64,000 nucleotides of DNA, from the NCBI RefSeq assembly GCF_014270065.1, contig NZ_JACNME010000015.1, positions 1 to 64,000 of the forward strand. The letters are read 5' to 3'. Below are positions 59,862 through 64,000 of the stretch, in pieces. Each line of letters starts with the position of its first letter. Position 1 is the first letter of the stretch. The notes beneath the pieces were generated by a model. It was given only the letters and a program-made list of their open reading frames with translations, had not been told where the DNA came from and did not search any database. The position numbers and the translations under genes are program-made. This DNA comes from Quadrisphaera sp. RL12-1S. GTDB lineage: Bacteria > Actinomycetota > Actinomycetes > Actinomycetales > Quadrisphaeraceae.

Positions 59862-61331
59862 GTGCCGGACCAGCGAGACCCCCTCTCCGGCGACCAGGTC
59901 CACCAGGACGACGACGGACGCGGCCGCGCCGACGGGGTGGCGCTGGCCTCGCGCACCGGCCGCGCGGTGCTCGTGGCGAGCACGGCCGGCTCGGCGGTGG
60001 CGTTCCTGGACGCGCAGGTGGTGTCGGTGGCGCTGCCCAGCATCGGCCGAGACCTGGGCGCCGACCTCGGCGTGCTCCAGTGGACGGTGAACGCGTACAC
60101 GCTGGCGCTCGCGGCGCTGGTGCTGCTCGGCGGCGCGCTGGGCGACCGGTGGGGCCGGCGCCGCGTCTTCGTCGTCGGCGTGGTGTGGTTCGCGACCGCC
60201 TCGGCCGCGTGCGCGCTGGCCCCCACCGCCGAGGTCCTCGTGGCCGCCAGGGCGCTGCAGGGCGTGGGAGCGGCACTGCTCACCCCCCTGTCCCTGGCCC
60301 TGCTGCAGACGGTGCTGCGCCGCGGGGACCGCGCCCGCGCCATCGGCCTGTGGTCGGGCGCCACCACGCTCGCCACCGTGGCCGCCCCCGTCGTGGGAGG
60401 GGCGCTGGTGGCCCTGGACTGGCGCCTCGTGTTCGCCCTGAACCTCCCCGTGGCCGCCGTCGCCGTCGTCCTGGCCCAGCGGAGGGTCCCCGACACCCGC
60501 GACGAGGCGGCACGCACCCACCGTCTGGACCTGCCCGGCGCGGCCCTCGGCGCCGCGGCGCTCGCAGCCCTGACGTGGGCGCTGACCCGCGCCGGAGCGT
60601 CCGGCGCGGACGCCGCGGTGGTCGTCACCGGGGCCGCGGCGGTGGCGCTCGCGGCGGCCTTCGTGCTGCGAGAGCGGCGCACGGCCTTCCCCGTGGTGCC
60701 GCCGGCGCTGTTCGCCGACCGCACGTTCTCGGTCGCGAACGGGTTCACGCTGCTCGTCTACGCGGCGCTGTCGGGGATGCAGCTGCTGGTGGTGCTGCAG
60801 CTGCAGGTGTCCCTGGGGTGGACGCCGCTGCAGGCGGGGCTGGCCACGCTGCCCTCGTCGCTGCTGCTGGGGCTGCTGTCGGGTCGGGCCGGCGCGCTGG
60901 GTCAGCGCGTCGGCGTGCGCACCATGCTCACCGCCGGCGCCGCGACCGCCGCCGGGGGCCTGGTGCTGCTCTCCGGGGCCTCCCCGGGAGACGCCTACGC
61001 GACCTCGGTGATGCCGGGGGTGCTGGTCATGGGCCTGGGGTTCGCCGCGTTCGTCGCACCGCTGACCGCGGGGGTCCTCGCCGCCGCGCCCGGTGAGCTG
61101 GCGGGGGCCGCCTCCGGGGTCAACAACGCCGTCGCGCGCACGGCGGGTCTGCTCGCGGTGGCGGCCCTGCCCGCCGCGGTGGGCCTGTCGGGCAGCGCCT
61201 ACACCGACCCGGCGCTGCTGACGCCGGCCTTCCGCACCGGGATGCACGTCTGCGCCGCGCTGGTGGCGGCCGGCGCGGTCCTGGCCCTGGTCGCCCTGCC
61301 GCGCGCCGGGGCCCGCGCTGCGGGACAGTGA
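59862..61331 (+). CDS. MFS drug transporter, DHA2-type
   Basis: This 489-residue membrane protein has a polar N-terminal 35 residues and about 14 helices. The MFS loop GGALGDRWGRRRVFVVGV, the helix 1 motif FLDAQVVSVALPSIGRDLG and the antiporter motif-like LWSGATTLATVAAPVVGGAL are present, typical of EmrB/QacA-type exporters. It probably pumps out drugs or dyes by proton antiport. The GTG at 59862 follows CAGCAT by seven bases. It is divergent from the metal importer; a lone GTGATCATG (59782-59790) lies in the gap. Confidence 0.88.
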   Translation: MPDQRDPLSGDQVHQDDDGRGRADGVALASRTGRAVLVASTAGSAVAFLDAQVVSVALPSIGRDLGADLGVLQWTVNAYTLALAALVLLGGALGDRWGRRRVFVVGVVWFATASAACALAPTAEVLVAARALQGVGAALLTPLSLALLQTVLRRGDRARAIGLWSGATTLATVAAPVVGGALVALDWRLVFALNLPVAAVAVVLAQRRVPDTRDEAARTHRLDLPGAALGAAALAALTWALTRAGASGADAAVVVTGAAAVALAAAFVLRERRTAFPVVPPALFADRTFSVANGFTLLVYAALSGMQLLVVLQLQVSLGWTPLQAGLATLPSSLLLGLLSGRAGALGQRVGVRTMLTAGAATAAGGLVLLSGASPGDAYATSVMPGVLVMGLGFAAFVAPLTAGVLAAAPGELAGAASGVNNAVARTAGLLAVAALPAAVGLSGSAYTDPALLTPAFRTGMHVCAALVAAGAVLALVALPRAGARAAGQ

Positions 61332-61335
61332 GGGC

Positions 61336-61527
61336 GTGGCTGCCGCAGGAGGACTGGTCCGCCCCCGCAGGGGCAAGGTCATCGCCGGTGTGTGCGCCGG
61401 CCTGGCGCGCCGCTGGGGCATGAGCCCCACGCTGCTGCGGGTGCTGGCAGTGCTCTCCTGCCTGCTGCCCGGCCCGCAGTTCGTGGCGTACATCGCCCTG
61501 TGGGTCGTCATGCCGAAGGAGCAGTAG
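61336..61527 (+). CDS. PspC-domain small membrane protein
   Basis: This 63-residue protein is almost entirely a PspC domain: [19 protein letters not shown], then [14 protein letters not shown] and one hydrophobic helix ending [12 protein letters not shown]. Such proteins take part in envelope stress responses. The GTG at 61336 is only a few bases after the MFS stop; GACAGT six bases upstream could be its own -10. Confidence 0.88.
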   Translation: MAAAGGLVRPRRGKVIAGVCAGLARRWGMSPTLLRVLAVLSCLLPGPQFVAYIALWVVMPKEQ

Positions 61528-61601
61528 CCCCACCCCCCGGACTCCCCGTGCGGGGGGCCCGCCGTTGCGCCGCCCACGTGCGTCGCGGTGGGATGGCGGG
61601 C

Positions 61602-63254
<1,653 letters not shown>

Positions 63255-63278
63255 GTCCACCGCCTGGGAGGATCAGGC

Positions 63279-64000
63279 ATGGGATCTGCCACCGCCAGGC
63301 CGTCGCGCCTGGTGCGGTGGGCCGTCCCCGTCGTCCTCGGCCTGCTGGTGGCCGCCCTGGACTGGTACCAGGGCGGCCCCGGTGTCCAGTACCCCGGCAC
63401 GCTGGTGGCGGTGCCCCTGCTGGCAGCCACGCTCGGTGGTCCCTTCACGACCGCGGGGGCGGGCGTGGTGGCCCTGCTCCTGTCCCACGGCATCGCCGTG
63501 GCGGAGTCCCTGCGGTCGGGCTACCAGCCCTACAGCTCCGCTGCGATGACCAGGCTCACCATCATCGCCGTGATCACCCTCGTCGCGGTGGTCGCCTCCT
63601 GGCACCGCACGCGCCGCGAGCGCAGCGCGGGCCAGGTGGCGGCCGTGGCCGACGCCGCCCAGCTGGCCATCCTCGAGCCGCCGCCGCGGCGCATCGGGGG
63701 CCTGCGGTGCGCGAGCGCCTACCGCTCGGCCACCCAGCTGGCGCGCATCGGCGGCGACCTCGTGGCCGTGGTGGAGACCCGGCAGGGCGTGCGCGCCCTG
63801 GTCGGGGACGTGCAGGGCAAGGGCCTGGACGCGGTCCGGCTGGCCGGCTACGTGCTGGGCAGCTTCCGCGAGCGCGCCCACGACGACCTCGAGCTGGACG
63901 AGCTCGCCGGCGCTCTCGACACGACGGTGCGCCGGGCCTCCCTGGGCCAGGAGGTCTTCGTCACCGCGACGCTGGTCCAGGTGGACGGCGCCACCGGGTC
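63279..64000 (+). CDS. SpoIIE-type PP2C phosphatase, 3' end beyond window
   Basis: This gene begins at ATG 63279 with a GGGAGGA site. The first 110 residues hold about three helices (WAVPVVLGLLVAALDW, YPGTLVAVPLLAATLGG, TIIAVITLVAVVASW). The SpoIIE/PP2C catalytic domain starts near residue 140 with RIGGDLVAVVETRQGVRALVGDVQGKGLDA, cut here to GGDLVAVVE and VGDVQGKGLDA, with the metal-binding Asp residues. Such phosphatases act on anti-sigma-factor antagonists, like partners of RsbW-type proteins. The frame is open to the window end at 64000. Confidence 0.88.
   Translation, partial: MGSATARPSRLVRWAVPVVLGLLVAALDWYQGGPGVQYPGTLVAVPLLAATLGGPFTTAGAGVVALLLSHGIAVAESLRSGYQPYSSAAMTRLTIIAVITLVAVVASWHRTRRERSAGQVAAVADAAQLAILEPPPRRIGGLRCASAYRSATQLARIGGDLVAVVETRQGVRALVGDVQGKGLDAVRLAGYVLGSFRERAHDDLELDELAGALDTTVRRASLGQEVFVTATLVQVDGATG

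Overview
The window is very GC-rich, dense with genes and rich in GTG starts. It carries a Bpa-type proteasome activator, a nitrate-sensor-type histidine kinase and many starts of the form TANNNT-N6/7-GTG. Together these point to a high-GC actinobacterium. Kineosporiales-like organisms (Kineococcus, Quadrisphaera) would fit, but this is an inference from gene content, not a match. I see no rRNA, tRNA, CRISPR array, phage or insertion sequence. Gene order looks chromosomal.

Layout. 1-5.5 kb: the 5' part of a large histidine kinase gene (minus strand), then MobA-like, quinone-oxidoreductase-like, proteasome activator (bpa) and unknown genes on the plus strand. 5.5-7.1 kb: two HAD phosphatases. 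7.2-16.2 kb: a polyol operon on the minus strand (substrate-binding protein, two permeases, SDR dehydrogenase, transaldolase-like protein, mannitol-type dehydrogenase, LacI regulator) with a divergent zinc alcohol dehydrogenase. 16.2-37.7 kb: a large myo-inositol catabolic region. It includes iolC, a Cgl0159-type aldolase, a transaldolase, iolB, iolD, iolA and an iolG (minus), a divergent GntR regulator, an iolG-like gene in an operon with a CUT2 ABC transporter, two LacI regulators, an MFS transporter, and a plus-strand operon of a PhyH-type dioxygenase, iolG, a sugar isomerase and iolE. 37.8-41.8 kb: PEP synthase with its regulatory kinase/phosphorylase and an unknown gene. 41.9-47.1 kb: thioesterase, pterin dehydratase-glyoxalase fusion, serS, diacylglycerol-kinase-like, pheA and an RsbW-like ATPase. 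47.3-55 kb: quinone oxidoreductase, a small CxxC protein, L,D-transpeptidase, a DUF4232 lipoprotein, a two-component system, rhodanese and a CNNM/CorC protein. 55-59.7 kb: an Fpg/Nei glycosylase and a Zn/Mn ABC importer. 59.8-64 kb: an MFS exporter, PspC, phosphoglucomutase and the start of a SpoIIE-type phosphatase.

How it works together. The inositol genes encode import (CUT2 ABC), oxidation (three IolG-family dehydrogenases), dehydration (IolE), ring hydrolysis (IolD), isomerisation (IolB), phosphorylation (IolC), aldol cleavage (the Cgl0159-type protein) and conversion of the semialdehyde to acyl-CoA (IolA). A TGTCNNGACA-like site lies beside the iolC, iolG and plus-strand dioxygenase/iolG promoters and could unify the regulon under the GntR protein.

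The most unusual signals are a dispersed family of long perfect inverted repeats sharing GTGATCATG, one copy of which is translated in frame inside a LacI regulator; the PhyH-type dioxygenase inside the inositol locus; a sigma-B/F-type promoter before an RsbW-like gene; and a within-gene codon-usage shift in the L,D-transpeptidase.
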